The notes under the pieces were generated by a model. It saw only the letters and a list, made by a program, of their open reading frames with translations. It ran no database searches and had not been told where the DNA came from. Made by a program: the position numbers and the translations under genes. From contig CANQPU010000002.1 of assembly GCA_947625815.1 (NCBI GenBank), forward strand, positions 62,001-126,000: a stretch of 64,000 bases of DNA. Reading direction: 5' to 3'. This stretch comes from an uncultured Oscillospiraceae bacterium (GTDB taxonomy: Bacteria > Bacillota > Clostridia > Oscillospirales > Oscillospiraceae). Each line of letters starts with the position of its first letter. Position 1 is the first letter of the stretch. Shown here one piece after another: positions 27,039 to 36,788 of the stretch.

Positions 27039-27356
27039 AGGTTGAGGTCGAACCTCAAATCCCTCTGTACGGGCGGCGGCCCGCACGGCGTCTGCCGATA
27101 GTGCCCTTCGAAATTGCACCCTGCAAAAAACTCAGTTTCAATATTTTTTCCGGCGGCATGTACGTCGGAAAAAATCCCTTTTGGTGTCCAAGTGTGCCCC
27201 AACGGGGCGCGCGCAGGGCAACAGCAGGAAAATTCGGCTTGAATTCCGCAGAATTCAAGCCGGGTTTTCCGCACGTTCCCCTTGTCGGAAAAAGGCCGAA
27301 TGGCCTTTTTCGACAATCTCAAAAAGCTCGCCCCGTTATACGGGGCGAGCTTTTTT
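27039..27356 (+). ncRNA. Hairpin-rich non-coding element, candidate structured RNA or dispersed repeat
   Basis: This 320-bp gap holds no convincing gene but six inverted repeats in a row: TTGAGGT/ACCTCAA (27042-27058); TTTTTTCCG/CGGAAAAAA (27144-27174); GCCCC/GGGGC (27196-27208); a long stem at 27227-27270 whose core is 12 perfect pairs (CGGCTTGAATTC/GAATTCAAGCCG); TTGTCG+AAAAAGGCC pairing with GGCCTTTTT+CGACAA (27282-27316) with one bulged G; and the bidirectional terminator at 27321-27356. In the long stem two outer pairs are T-G, which pair as U-G only if the plus strand is transcribed. The unit may be read through from the phosphoesterase gene. A mobile miniature element is the alternative. 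Confidence 0.45.
27321..27356. terminator. Bidirectional intrinsic terminator
   Basis: 15-bp stem AAAAAGCTCGCCCCG / CGGGGCGAGCTTTTT, loop TTATA. T6 follows on the plus strand and T5 on the minus strand. Serves both the hairpin-rich element and the TPM-domain operon that ends at 27358. Confidence 0.9.
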
Positions 27357-27357
27357 C

Positions 27358-28296
27358 TTATCGTCTTCCTCCAAAGGAGCCTCCGCTTCTTCCGCCGCCG
27401 GAGGGACGGAAGCCTCCCGAGGGGCGGGAGCCGCCGGAGCCGGGCCGGCCGGAGCGTCCGCCGAAGGAGCCGGAGCTGCTGCCGGACCTGCGGGGGCCGC
27501 CCGAGGAGCGGGGGCCGCCGCCTCCGAAGCCTCCGGGGCCGCGGGGACCGCGGGGGCCGGGAGGGTCACGGGGAGGCGGGTTCCACCGCCGGTAGGGGAG
27601 GGTGGAGAAGATATACCAGGGGTAGTAGCGGGGGATGGGCATACCCATGGCCGTGTAATAGCCGCGGTAGCGCCGCCTGTCGGAGCGGATGATGATGACG
27701 AGGATGAGGACGAAGAGCAAAATGATAAAGAGATTCCGGAACAGAAAGCCCAAGATCATCCCGAGGATGCCCAGCCCCGCCAGAGTGCCGGAGGAGCCGG
27801 AGCCGGAGGGCGCGTCCACGCCGTATTCGTCGTAAAACCAGTCGGCCAGTTTATCGACCAGGGTGGTGACGGCCCGGTCGTACTTCCCGGCGTCAAAGTC
27901 GTCCCAGAACCAGCGGTCCAGATAGCTGTTCATGTCGTCATCGGTGAACCGGCTTGTGAGCTCCCGCCCCACGGTCATGCCGCCGCGCCCCTCCCTGGGG
28001 GAGACCACCAGAAGCATGGCCCGGTCGGAGAGCTGCCAGTCGTTGAAGAGGCTGACCGCGTACTCGTCGGCGTAGACGTCTCCGAAGTAATTGACAAAGA
28101 CCACCACGATCTGGGCCCCGTCGCAGGACTCCTCCAGGTCATAGTTGACGTTCAAAACCTCCTCGACGGTCTCCGGGGAGAGGGAGCCTGTCTCGTCGGT
28201 GACGTAGTAGTCCTCGCTTTGCGTGAGCGCCAGGGCCGGGACCGAAAGACAGAGGGCCAAAAGCGCGGTCAGGATAAGGGATACAGTTTTTTTCAA
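27358..28296 (-). CDS. TPM-domain (YgcG-like) secreted/membrane protein
   Basis: 312 residues: signal peptide (LTALLALCLSVPALA), a TPM domain of about residues 28-165 (YYVTDETGSLSPETVEEV, MLLVVSPREGRG), one membrane helix (about 185-210) and a disordered Gly/Pro/Arg/Ser-rich tail ending GGSFGGRR. TPM proteins face the cell exterior and are usually found with LemA, as here, where the LemA-like gene ends 3 nt upstream. Function unproven; phosphatase activity was claimed for plant relatives. Confidence 0.88.
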   Translation of the reverse strand: MKKTVSLILTALLALCLSVPALALTQSEDYYVTDETGSLSPETVEEVLNVNYDLEESCDGAQIVVVFVNYFGDVYADEYAVSLFNDWQLSDRAMLLVVSPREGRGGMTVGRELTSRFTDDDMNSYLDRWFWDDFDAGKYDRAVTTLVDKLADWFYDEYGVDAPSGSGSSGTLAGLGILGMILGFLFRNLFIILLFVLILVIIIRSDRRRYRGYYTAMGMPIPRYYPWYIFSTLPYRRWNPPPRDPPGPRGPRGPGGFGGGGPRSSGGPRRSGSSSGSFGGRSGRPGSGGSRPSGGFRPSGGGRSGGSFGGRR

Positions 28297-28299
28297 GGC

Positions 28300-28863
28300 T
28301 CACACCTCGTGAAAGGATTGGGGCGGCTCAACGCCCAGGGCGGAGCCGATGAGCTTGGCGGGGAAGCGCTCATAGGTGCCCGCGATAAACTCCGCCACCG
28401 CCTCGTCGTAACCCGCGTGGGAGACGGCGCCCTGGGCGCCCTCAAAGGATCTTGCGTAGTAGTCCACCGACATGGCGTCGTCCTCGGTGAGGGGGAGGGA
28501 GAGGAGGGTATCCCGCAGGGCGTTGAAGGATCTGACCGTCAGGGCGTTGGCGCCCTGGATCTCCGAGATGTCCCCGCCCTTCAGCGCGTCCATAAGGAGC
28601 CCCCGGTCCACCCGGAGCTCCCCGGTCTCCTCGGCGGCGGCCTCATAATTGGCCCCCACGGAGATGAGCCCCAGGGCGGCGTCCACGCTGTCGGAGAGGA
28701 GGTCCGAAACGGCCCCCCGCCCGTCCACGCCGGTGAAGAACTGCTCCTCCACCCGGCCGACGGCCCGCTTGAGGCTCATTCCGGCCCCCAGAGGCGTGAA
28801 AACGAGGACCACGACAGCCAGGACCGCCGCGGCGAAGCGGCGGTCAGTCAAAAGCTTCTTCAT
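28300..28863 (-). CDS. LemA-like membrane protein
   Basis: 187 residues: one N-terminal membrane helix (about 10-28), then an all-helical domain. The C-terminal stretch YDEAVAEFIAGTYERFPAKL and the final GSALG resemble the LemA ending (YN.AV..YN ... FP..L). Divergent, so the family call rests partly on its place between TelA and a TPM protein. Overlaps the TelA stop by 4 nt. Confidence 0.65.
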   Translation of the reverse strand: MKKLLTDRRFAAAVLAVVVLVFTPLGAGMSLKRAVGRVEEQFFTGVDGRGAVSDLLSDSVDAALGLISVGANYEAAAEETGELRVDRGLLMDALKGGDISEIQGANALTVRSFNALRDTLLSLPLTEDDAMSVDYYARSFEGAQGAVSHAGYDEAVAEFIAGTYERFPAKLIGSALGVEPPQSFHEV

Positions 28864-30032
28864 TTGTTGATCTCAAGCAGCTTGGCCTTCAGATCGGACT
28901 CGATCCTGCCCAGCTCCGCCTCGGCCTGACGGCGCTTGGCCGCGCCCTCGGCCTGGATGGTGCGGACCTCCTCGAGAGTCTCGATGAGGGACTGGTTGGT
29001 GGCCTTCAGCGTCTCGATGTCCACGATGCCGCGCTCGGCCTCCCTGGCGATCTCCACGGAGCCGGTTTTCAGCTTCTCGGCGTTCTTCCTGAGAAGCTCG
29101 TTGGTCATGTTGGTGACCTCGCGCTGGGCCTCCATGGCCTGCTGGGAGTGGTGCTGGCCCAGGGCCAGCACCATCTGGCTCTTCCAGAGGGGGATGGTGT
29201 TCACAAGGGACGTCTGTATCTTTTCCACCATCAGGGTGTCGTTATTCTGGATGAGGCGGATCTGGGGGGACATCTGGATGGAGATCATCCGCGTCAGCTC
29301 CAGATCGTGGAGCTTCTTGTCGAAGCGGCTGATCATGTTCTGGTAGTCGTTGGCGGCCTGGGCGTCCTCGGGGAGCCCGGACGCGGCGGCCTTCTCCCGG
29401 AGGGCGGGGAGCTCCACCTCCTCGCATTCCTTGAGCTTTTTCTTGCCGGCCAGGATGTACATGGTCAGCTCCTTGAAGTAGGCCTGGTTGAGCTCATACA
29501 TCTTGTCCAGCGTGGCCACGTCCTTCAGAAGGACGATCTGGTGGTTCTCCAGCATTCCGGCGATCTTGTCCACGTTGACCTCGGCCTTGTCGTACTGGGC
29601 CTTGAGGGACTCGATCTGGTTCCGGAGCTTTTTCCTAAAGCCGAAGAGGCCCCGCTTCTCCTCCTCGCCGTAGTTGAAGCCGCGCAGCTCCACCACCAGG
29701 TCGGAGAGCATGTCGCCCACCTCGCCCATGTCCTTGGTGCGGACGTTCTGGAGGGTGGTGCCGGAGAAATCGGCGATGTTCTTCTGGCTGGCGGCGCCGT
29801 ACTGGAGGATGGCGTTGGTGTCGGTGATGTCGATCTTTTTGGAAAACTCCTCCACGGCCTTCAGCTCGGCTTCGGAAAGCTGGCTCTCCTCATGCTCGGT
29901 GGCGGTCACCACGGGGGCCTGGGGCTCGGCGGCGGCCGCGGCTGCTGCGGCGGTAGCGGCGGCCTGCTGGTCAGCGGGGGTGGTGGGTGTGGTGTCAAAG
30001 GTAAGGGTGGGGATGTACTCGGGTTCTGTCAT
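28860..30032 (-). CDS. telA: TelA/KlaA family (toxic anion resistance) protein
   Basis: 390 residues, soluble and largely coiled coil. After an Ala-rich N-terminus (about 20-45) comes the family core (IDITDTNAILQYGAASQKNI, DMGEVGDMLSDLV, GLFGFRKKL) and a C-terminal coiled coil ending LEINK. TelA was linked to tellurite and cell-envelope stress resistance; mechanism unknown. Second gene of the xpaC-telA-lemA-tpm operon; SD AAAGGA precedes the ATG. Confidence 0.9.
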   Translation of the reverse strand: MTEPEYIPTLTFDTTPTTPADQQAAATAAAAAAAAEPQAPVVTATEHEESQLSEAELKAVEEFSKKIDITDTNAILQYGAASQKNIADFSGTTLQNVRTKDMGEVGDMLSDLVVELRGFNYGEEEKRGLFGFRKKLRNQIESLKAQYDKAEVNVDKIAGMLENHQIVLLKDVATLDKMYELNQAYFKELTMYILAGKKKLKECEEVELPALREKAAASGLPEDAQAANDYQNMISRFDKKLHDLELTRMISIQMSPQIRLIQNNDTLMVEKIQTSLVNTIPLWKSQMVLALGQHHSQQAMEAQREVTNMTNELLRKNAEKLKTGSVEIAREAERGIVDIETLKATNQSLIETLEEVRTIQAEGAAKRRQAEAELGRIESDLKAKLLEINK

Positions 30033-30050
30033 GTTGATCGGTCCTTTCTC

Positions 30051-30689
30051 TTAAAAATCTTTTCCGGTGAGTCCTTCGCGCTTCAGCATGGACTCCAAAA
30101 CCGTGATATCCGTCTCAATGTCCAGCGCCTCGTTGGCGAAAAGGGAATCGTACTCCTTCTGATAGGCCCGGACCGTGGTGTCCAGAATGTCCCCGATCCG
30201 CTTCAGGGTCCCGGAGACGTTCTCCCCCTCCCCCTGGCCGCTCATGCGGTCATAGGCGTTGAGGAGCTTCATGGTGGTGGGCAGGTAGTATCCGGCGAAG
30301 CGCTTCACCTGCGGCACGTCCTTGGGGTCCTCCACGATATCGGCAAAGATCTTTTCCGTAAGGTCGGAGATCTGGTCGATCCTGGCCCGGACCGACGGGT
30401 CCGGGATGGAGGAGCGCAGGCGCTTCAGCTCGCTGACGGCCTGCCGGCCCTCGGCCAGAAGGCTGTCCCGCTCCGCGTCGCCAGTGGTCACGGGCTCGGG
30501 CTCCGCCTCCACCTCCTCCGTGACGCCGGGGAAGAGGGCCCTCAGCACAAAGTAAGCGCCCACGCAGGCGGCAAGGAGGGCCCCGAAATGCCAGAGCCTG
30601 TACAGGGGGAGGAAAAGGCACCAGATAAGCCACACCGCCGACGCCCCGTAGAGCGGGACGGGCGAGGGATGCCGGATCACTTTTTTCAT
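30051..30689 (-). CDS. XpaC-family (5-bromo-4-chloroindolyl phosphate hydrolysis) protein
   Basis: 212 residues: two membrane helices (about 12-55), an acidic linker, then a helical cytoplasmic domain (SDLTEKIFADIVEDPKDVPQ, FAGYYLPTTMKLLNAYDRMS) typical of XpaC. XpaC and TelA are commonly neighbours (as in Bacillus YceG/YceH-type loci). The ATG at 30689 has GAGAGG 8 nt upstream; an extension to 30731 has no SD. First gene of the operon. Confidence 0.85.
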   Translation of the reverse strand: MKKVIRHPSPVPLYGASAVWLIWCLFLPLYRLWHFGALLAACVGAYFVLRALFPGVTEEVEAEPEPVTTGDAERDSLLAEGRQAVSELKRLRSSIPDPSVRARIDQISDLTEKIFADIVEDPKDVPQVKRFAGYYLPTTMKLLNAYDRMSGQGEGENVSGTLKRIGDILDTTVRAYQKEYDSLFANEALDIETDITVLESMLKREGLTGKDF

Positions 30690-30737
30690 GGGATCGCCTC
30701 TCTTTTCCGCGGCCCGCAAAAGGGCCCGCATGATAAT

Positions 30738-30766
30738 ATTGTAAATTCACGCGGGGAAATTGTCAA
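30738..30766 (-). promoter_or_regulatory. sigma-A promoter of the xpaC-telA-lemA-tpm operon
   Basis: Minus strand TTGACA (30766-30761, consensus) and TACAAT (30743-30738), spacer 17 bp, about 50 bp before the xpaC ATG. Confidence 0.75.
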
Positions 30767-30785
30767 GGGAACCGGGGTAAAAACC

Positions 30786-32051
<1,266 letters not shown>

Positions 32052-32080
32052 ACGGATCATCCTTTGTTCAGTATGGTGTC

Positions 32081-32109
32081 ATTGTAGCAGATTTTGCCCT
32101 GTTTTGCAA
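32081..32109 (-). promoter_or_regulatory. sigma-A promoter of obgE
   Basis: Minus strand TTGCAA (32109-32104) and TACAAT (32086-32081), spacer 17 bp, 30 bp before the ATG. Confidence 0.65.
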
Positions 32110-32147
32110 GTGATATGCCCCGGCGGGGGGTCCGGAGGGATTTTGGG

Positions 32148-32176
32148 TTGAAATGGGCATTAAAGTGGTGTATAAT
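32148..32176 (+). promoter_or_regulatory. sigma-A promoter of the wall-polysaccharide cluster
   Basis: TTGAAA (32148-32153) and consensus TATAAT (32171-32176), spacer 17 bp. The predicted start near 32183 precedes a strong SD (AAGGGAGG, 32194-32201), consistent with a translation start close to 32210. Confidence 0.75.
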
Positions 32177-32209
32177 ACATTTTCAGTGATTTGAAGGGAG
32201 GCGCCGGCC

Positions 32210-33757
32210 ACGGAGGAGAGGAAGAAGAGCCCCGTTTGGACCGTGGGGGCGATGATGGTCATTACCCTGGGGGGGAAGGTGCTGGGCCTGGTGCGCGACC
32301 GGCTCCTCACGGTCAACTACGGCTCGGGGAGCGAGGCCAACGCGTTCCTGACGGCCAGCCGTATCCCCCGGGTGTTTTTCGACACGGTCTTCGCCTCGGC
32401 CATCTCCGCCTGCCTCATCCCGGTCCTCGGGGAGGTGCTGGCCAAACGGGGAAAGCGGGATGCCTTCCGGTTTGCCGGGAATTTCATGACCGTCATGGCG
32501 CTCGCGTGCGCCGTGCTGACGGCCCTGGGCACGGTCTTCGCCCCCCAGCTCACCGCCCTCTTTGCCGACGGCTATGACGCCGGGACCGCCGCGCTCTGCG
32601 CGAGGCTGACGCGCATCATGATGCCCACGGTCTTCTTCACGGGGCTTGCCTTCTCCTTCGTGGGCGTTTTGCAGACCTTTGACGAGTTCAACATCCCCGC
32701 CGCCATCAGCCTGGTGTCCAATCTGGCGGTCATCGCCTATTACCTGACGCTCAACGACCGTTACGGCATCACGGGCCTGGCCGTGGCGTTCCTGATCGCC
32801 TGGGCGCTCCAGGCCGCGGTGCAGATCCCGGCTCTTGCGAAAAAGGGCTTCCGCCCGGAGCTGTCCCTGTCCGTGAGAAACGACGACATGCGCAAGGTGG
32901 GGCGGCTCCTCCTGCCGGTGATGGTCAGCACCTGGGTCCTGCCCGTCAACCAGACCGTGAATTCCAAATTCGGCTCCCGGCTCTTTGACGGGGCGGGCGT
33001 CTCGGCGGTGGAGCTGGCCTACAACCTCTACACCGTCATCGCCGGGGTCTTTGTCCTCTCAGTGACCAACTACATCTTCCCGCGGCTCGCCCGGGAGTCC
33101 GCCGGCGGGGACGGGGAGGCCCCGCGCAGGACGCTCCGCACCACCCTCCACGCCACGCTTTTCGTGGTGATCCCCATGACGGCGGGGCTTTTTGTGATGG
33201 CGCGGCCCCTGGTGGACCTGATCTACGGCGGCGGGAAGTTCGACGCCTTCTCTGTGAACATCACCTCCCGGGCCCTCCGGTGGATGAGCCTGGGCATGAT
33301 CGGCTACGCCGCCCAGGCGGTGCTGTCCCGGGCCTATTTTGCCGGACAGTCGGGAAAGATCCCTCTCCTGGCCGGCGCGGCCTCCATCGCCGTGAACGCC
33401 GCGCTCTGCGCGGTCCTGACGCCGGTGCTGGACGTGGCCGGCATCGCCGCGGCCTCCGCCGTCTCCTTTACGGTCAACGCCCTGACGCTGGCCCTGCCCC
33501 TGCGGCGGCGGGGCCTGGGCTTCTTTGACAAAGCCTTCGCGCTGGACATGGGGAAGCTCCTCCTCTCCGCCGCCCTTATGGCCGCGGCGGCCCGGGAGCT
33601 GACGGCGGCGCTGGAGGGACGCGTCGGGAAGCTCCTGACGCTCTGCGTCCCGGCGGCGGCGGGGGTACTGCTGTTCGCCGTTCTTACGATCCTTTTGAGG
33701 CTCCCGGAGGCCGCGGTGGTCACGGGGGCCGTGAAGAGATTCCTCCACAGGGGGTGA
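32210..33757 (+). CDS. murJ: MurJ-family lipid-linked oligosaccharide flippase, apparent ACG start
   Basis: Polytopic MOP-superfamily flippase, about 14 membrane helices (LGGKVLGLVRDRLLTVNYG, then ASAISACLIPVL and later TRALRWMSLGM-like helices). The only conventional start, GTG at 32243, has no SD and would cut into helix 1. The frame is open back to 32195, and the strong SD AAGGGAGG is about 8-9 nt from an ACG at 32210, giving a 515-residue protein with the basic N-terminus EERKKSPVW typical of MurJ. It may flip lipid II or, given its neighbours, the carrier-linked wall polysaccharide unit. Confidence 0.85.
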   Translation, partial: TEERKKSPVWTVGAMMVITLGGKVLGLVRDRLLTVNYGSGSEANAFLTASRIPRVFFDTVFASAISACLIPVLGEVLAKRGKRDAFRFAGNFMTVMALACAVLTALGTVFAPQLTALFADGYDAGTAALCARLTRIMMPTVFFTGLAFSFVGVLQTFDEFNIPAAISLVSNLAVIAYYLTLNDRYGITGLAVAFLIAWALQAAVQIPALAKKGFRPELSLSVRNDDMRKVGRLLLPVMVSTWVLPVNQTVNSKFGSRLFDGAGVSAVELAYNLYTVIAGVFVLSVTNYIFPRLARESAGGDGEAPRRTLRTTLHATLFVVIPMTAGLFVMARPLVDLIYGGGKFDAFSVNITSRALRWMSLGMIGYAAQAVLSRAYFAGQSGKIPLLAGAASIAVNAALCAVLTPVLDVAGIAAASAVSFTVNALTLALPLRRRGLGFFDKAFALDMGKLLLSAALMAAAARELTAALEGRVGKLLTLCVPAAAGVLLFAVLTILLRLPEAAVVTGAVKRFLHRG

Positions 33758-33761
33758 GCGC

Positions 33762-35177
33762 TTGAAGAAGATATTGGACGCCAGCCTGCTCTGGCGGTGG
33801 CTCACCGCGGCGGCGGGCTGGATCGACCGCCAGTGGCGGAAAAGCCGGTTTGCCCGGCTCCTTGAGGGCTCCGGGGTCAGCCGGGACAGCGGGATCACCG
33901 GGCGGGCGGGGCACGCCCTCCACATGGCGCTGTGCGCCGTTTTCCGGTTCCTGCGGCTGGACAGGCTCCTGGATGGGTCCGTTTTCCGACAGACCTTTTT
34001 CTGGGTGGCGCTGACGGCGCTTCTGGCGCCGCTCCTGCCGACCATGGCCGTTCTGGCGCTGGAGCTGGCGGCCCTGGCCGCCGTCGCGGCCGGGTACGGT
34101 CTGGACCGGGAGCGGCGGGCCGTGAGAGCGCCCCTGAACCGGTGGGTGCTGCTTTTCGCCGTGATCTATATGGCGTCCACCCTCTTTTCCGTGACGCCGG
34201 GGGAGAGCCTCCGGGGCGGACTGCTGATGACCGCCTTTGCCCTCTTCGCCCTGGCGGTGACGGACGTGTGCCGGGACAGGCGCCTGTGCGTCAGGCTCAT
34301 CCAGGTCATCGTCTTCTCCGGCACCCTTGTGGCCCTTTACGGCATCGCCCAGTCCGCGCTGGGGCTGGAGAGCACCGAGAAATGGGTGGATCTGGAGGAG
34401 TTTGAGAACATCTCCCTGCGGGTCTACTCCACCCTCGGCAATCCCAACGTGCTGTCGGAGTACCTGCTGCTCACCACCCCGCTGGCCGCGGCCTGCGCCC
34501 TGAACGCCAGGACCGTCAACGGCCGGATCGCCGGGGGCTTTGCCACGGCGGCGATGCTGGGGTGCCTGGTGCTGACCTGGTCCCGGGGGGGCTGGCTGGG
34601 GATCGTCCTGGCGGCCGCCGTATTCCTGATCATCATGGACAGGCGCTTCGCCGTCCTGGGCGTTCTGGGGGCCGCGGGACTGCTGGCGCTGGCGCCGGCG
34701 AGCATCATGGCCAGGCTTGCCAGCATCGGCAGCATGGCCGACAGCTCCACCTCCTACCGGGTGTATATCTGGCAGGCGACCCTGAATCTTCTGCGCGACT
34801 ACTGGATGTTCGGCATCGGCACGGGGATCACGGCCTTCCAGAGCATCTATCCGCAATACAGCTTCAACGCGGTGTCCGCGCCCCACTCCCACAATCTCTT
34901 TTTGCAGATGGCCTGCGAGTGCGGCGCGCCGGGGCTGCTTGCCATCCTGGGGGTCTTCGCCTCCTGCGTCCGGGGCCTGTGCGGCGGCATGACCCGGACG
35001 GACAGGCGCGGAAAGGTCTGGCTGGCGGCGCTGCTTTCGTCCCTCGTGGGGTTTTTCTTCCAGAGCATGACGGATTACTCGTTCTATAATTACCGTGTGG
35101 CGCTGACATTCTGGACGGTGGCCGGCCTTGCCGCCGCCATGGCCGTACTGGCCGGGGACAGGGGGGAGCAGACATGA
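33762..35177 (+). CDS. O-antigen ligase / Wzy-like polymerase family membrane protein
   Basis: 471 residues, about 11-12 membrane helices. The Wzy_C signature loop is SAPHSHNLFLQMACECGAPG, with the conserved His pair on the extracytoplasmic face. Such enzymes polymerise or ligate carrier-linked glycans after flipping. TTG start at 33762 with AGGGGGTGAG upstream, 4 bp after the murJ stop, and ATGA overlap with the next glycosyltransferase: tightly co-translated. In a Gram-positive it would act on a secondary wall polysaccharide or teichuronic-type polymer (inference). Confidence 0.85.
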   Translation: MKKILDASLLWRWLTAAAGWIDRQWRKSRFARLLEGSGVSRDSGITGRAGHALHMALCAVFRFLRLDRLLDGSVFRQTFFWVALTALLAPLLPTMAVLALELAALAAVAAGYGLDRERRAVRAPLNRWVLLFAVIYMASTLFSVTPGESLRGGLLMTAFALFALAVTDVCRDRRLCVRLIQVIVFSGTLVALYGIAQSALGLESTEKWVDLEEFENISLRVYSTLGNPNVLSEYLLLTTPLAAACALNARTVNGRIAGGFATAAMLGCLVLTWSRGGWLGIVLAAAVFLIIMDRRFAVLGVLGAAGLLALAPASIMARLASIGSMADSSTSYRVYIWQATLNLLRDYWMFGIGTGITAFQSIYPQYSFNAVSAPHSHNLFLQMACECGAPGLLAILGVFASCVRGLCGGMTRTDRRGKVWLAALLSSLVGFFFQSMTDYSFYNYRVALTFWTVAGLAAAMAVLAGDRGEQT

Positions 35178-36304
35178 TCCGGGTCCTCAACATCATCTCC
35201 GACACGAACATCGGCGGGGCCGGGCGTGTCATCATCAACTACCTCAAATATGCCGACCGTTCCCGCTTCGAGACGGCCGTGGCCATGCCGCGGGGCAGCG
35301 CCCTGAAGGAGCCGGTGGAGGCGCTGGGGGTGACGGTCTACGAGGTGGACGGCATGGCGGACAGGTCCCTGGACCTGAAGGCCATCCGGGAGCTCAAGGC
35401 GCTCATCCGGGTGCTGATGCCGGACATCGTCCACACCCACGGGGCCCTGTCCGGGCGCATCGCGGGCCGGCAGTGCGGCGCGGCGGTGGTCTTTACCCGC
35501 CACTCGGCCTTCCCGGTGAAGCCCTATCTGAAAAAGGGGCCGGGCCGCTGGCTCAACAAGCTGATCAACGAGCATTACGCCGACGCCATCATCGCCGTCT
35601 CCCCGGCCACGGCGGAGAACCTGACGGACGCGGGCATCTCCGGGGAGCGCATCGACATCATGATGAACGGCGTGGAGCCGGTGGAGCGCGTGAGCCCCGA
35701 AAGATGCGCCGCCCTGCGGCGGGAATACGGCCTGAGACCCGGCGACGCGGTGTTCGGCATCGCCGCCAGGATCGAGGAATACAAGGGCCACGCCGACATC
35801 CTGCGGGCCCTGGCGGCCATCGGGGACAGGCACCCCGAGGCGAAGCTCATCATCGCCGGCACCGGCTCCTTCGAGGGGGAGGTCCGGCGTCTCGCGGCGG
35901 AGCTGGGGCTGGGCGACCGGGTCATCTTTACCGGCTTTCTCCGGGACGTGGCCCCGGTGCTGAGCCTGCTGGACGTACAGGTCAACGCCTCCTTCGGGAC
36001 GGAGGCCTCGTCCCTGGCCATGCTGGAGGGCTTCAGCATGGGGATCCCGGCCATCGCCTCCAGCTACGGCGGCAACCCCTGGCAGGTGAAGGAGGGCGTC
36101 AGCGGACTGCTCTTCCCGCCCCGGGATGTGGAGAAGCTCGCCGCCCTCATGGACAGGCTCTGCGAGGACCGGGCCCTGGTGGAAAAGCTGGGCCTGGGAG
36201 CGAGGCGGGAGTATCTGGAGCGGTTCACCGGCGAAAAGGCCGCCGGAAGGATAGAGGAGATCTACACAAAGACACTGGAGGCGCGACATGGAAAAAGAAA
36301 ATAA
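35174..36304 (+). CDS. Family 4 glycosyltransferase
   Basis: 376 residues, GT-B fold. N-terminal acceptor domain begins IRVLNIISDTNIGGAGRV; C-terminal donor domain shows VSPATAENL, FGIAARIEEYKGH, FTGFLRDV and the EX7E motif in EASSLAMLEGFSMGIP. Transfers a sugar from a nucleotide donor to a lipid-linked acceptor at the inner membrane face; sugar unknown. It overlaps its 5' neighbour by 4 nt and the following DUF4330 gene by 17 nt. Confidence 0.9.
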   Translation: MIRVLNIISDTNIGGAGRVIINYLKYADRSRFETAVAMPRGSALKEPVEALGVTVYEVDGMADRSLDLKAIRELKALIRVLMPDIVHTHGALSGRIAGRQCGAAVVFTRHSAFPVKPYLKKGPGRWLNKLINEHYADAIIAVSPATAENLTDAGISGERIDIMMNGVEPVERVSPERCAALRREYGLRPGDAVFGIAARIEEYKGHADILRALAAIGDRHPEAKLIIAGTGSFEGEVRRLAAELGLGDRVIFTGFLRDVAPVLSLLDVQVNASFGTEASSLAMLEGFSMGIPAIASSYGGNPWQVKEGVSGLLFPPRDVEKLAALMDRLCEDRALVEKLGLGARREYLERFTGEKAAGRIEEIYTKTLEARHGKRK

Positions 36305-36788
36305 GAAGGGCAGGGGCGTCATCAATCTGTTTGACATCGTCCTCCTGCTGGCCGCCCTGGCCCTGGGCGTACTGCTCTATATCGGGAGCCGGGACGAGCC
36401 GGTGACCGTGGAGACGAAGCACGAGACGGTCCCCATCCTCTACACGGTGGAGTTCCAGCGGACGGAGGAGAGCTTCCCCGGGTACATCCATGTGGGCGAC
36501 CCGGTGGTGGACAGGATCAAGAAATACAACGTGGGCGTGGTGGAGTCCGTGGAGTATGAGCCCTACACCAGGCTGGTCCCGGATTACGAGAGCAGCACCA
36601 TGGTCCTGTCCGAGGAGCCGGGGAGAGTCACGGTACGGGTGACCATTCGGACCGAGGCCAGGATCACCGAACGGGACGTGATCATTGACGGGGGCTACGT
36701 CACCAGGGTGGGAGAAAGCGTCAACCTGAAGTTCCCGGAGACCATAGGCCTGGGCACAACGGTCGTGATGGAGAAGGTGGAAGCGTGA
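36288..36788 (+). CDS. DUF4330-like membrane-anchored protein, copy 1
   Basis: 166 residues: basic N-terminus, one membrane helix (about 14-33), then an extracytoplasmic beta-rich domain (VRVTIRTEARITERDVIIDG, GGYVTRVGESVNLKFPE). Shape and ending match DUF4330; no enzymatic motif is visible. It starts with SD GGAGG 6 nt from the ATG inside the end of the glycosyltransferase gene. Paralogous in layout to the next gene, so the pair may form a heteromer. Confidence 0.75.
   Translation: MEKENKKGRGVINLFDIVLLLAALALGVLLYIGSRDEPVTVETKHETVPILYTVEFQRTEESFPGYIHVGDPVVDRIKKYNVGVVESVEYEPYTRLVPDYESSTMVLSEEPGRVTVRVTIRTEARITERDVIIDGGYVTRVGESVNLKFPETIGLGTTVVMEKVEA

Noticed and set aside
27035..27322. 95-residue minus-strand frame in the hairpin-rich gap
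   Set aside because: It is made of the palindromic arms, has no SD and no domain; the region is better read as non-coding structure.
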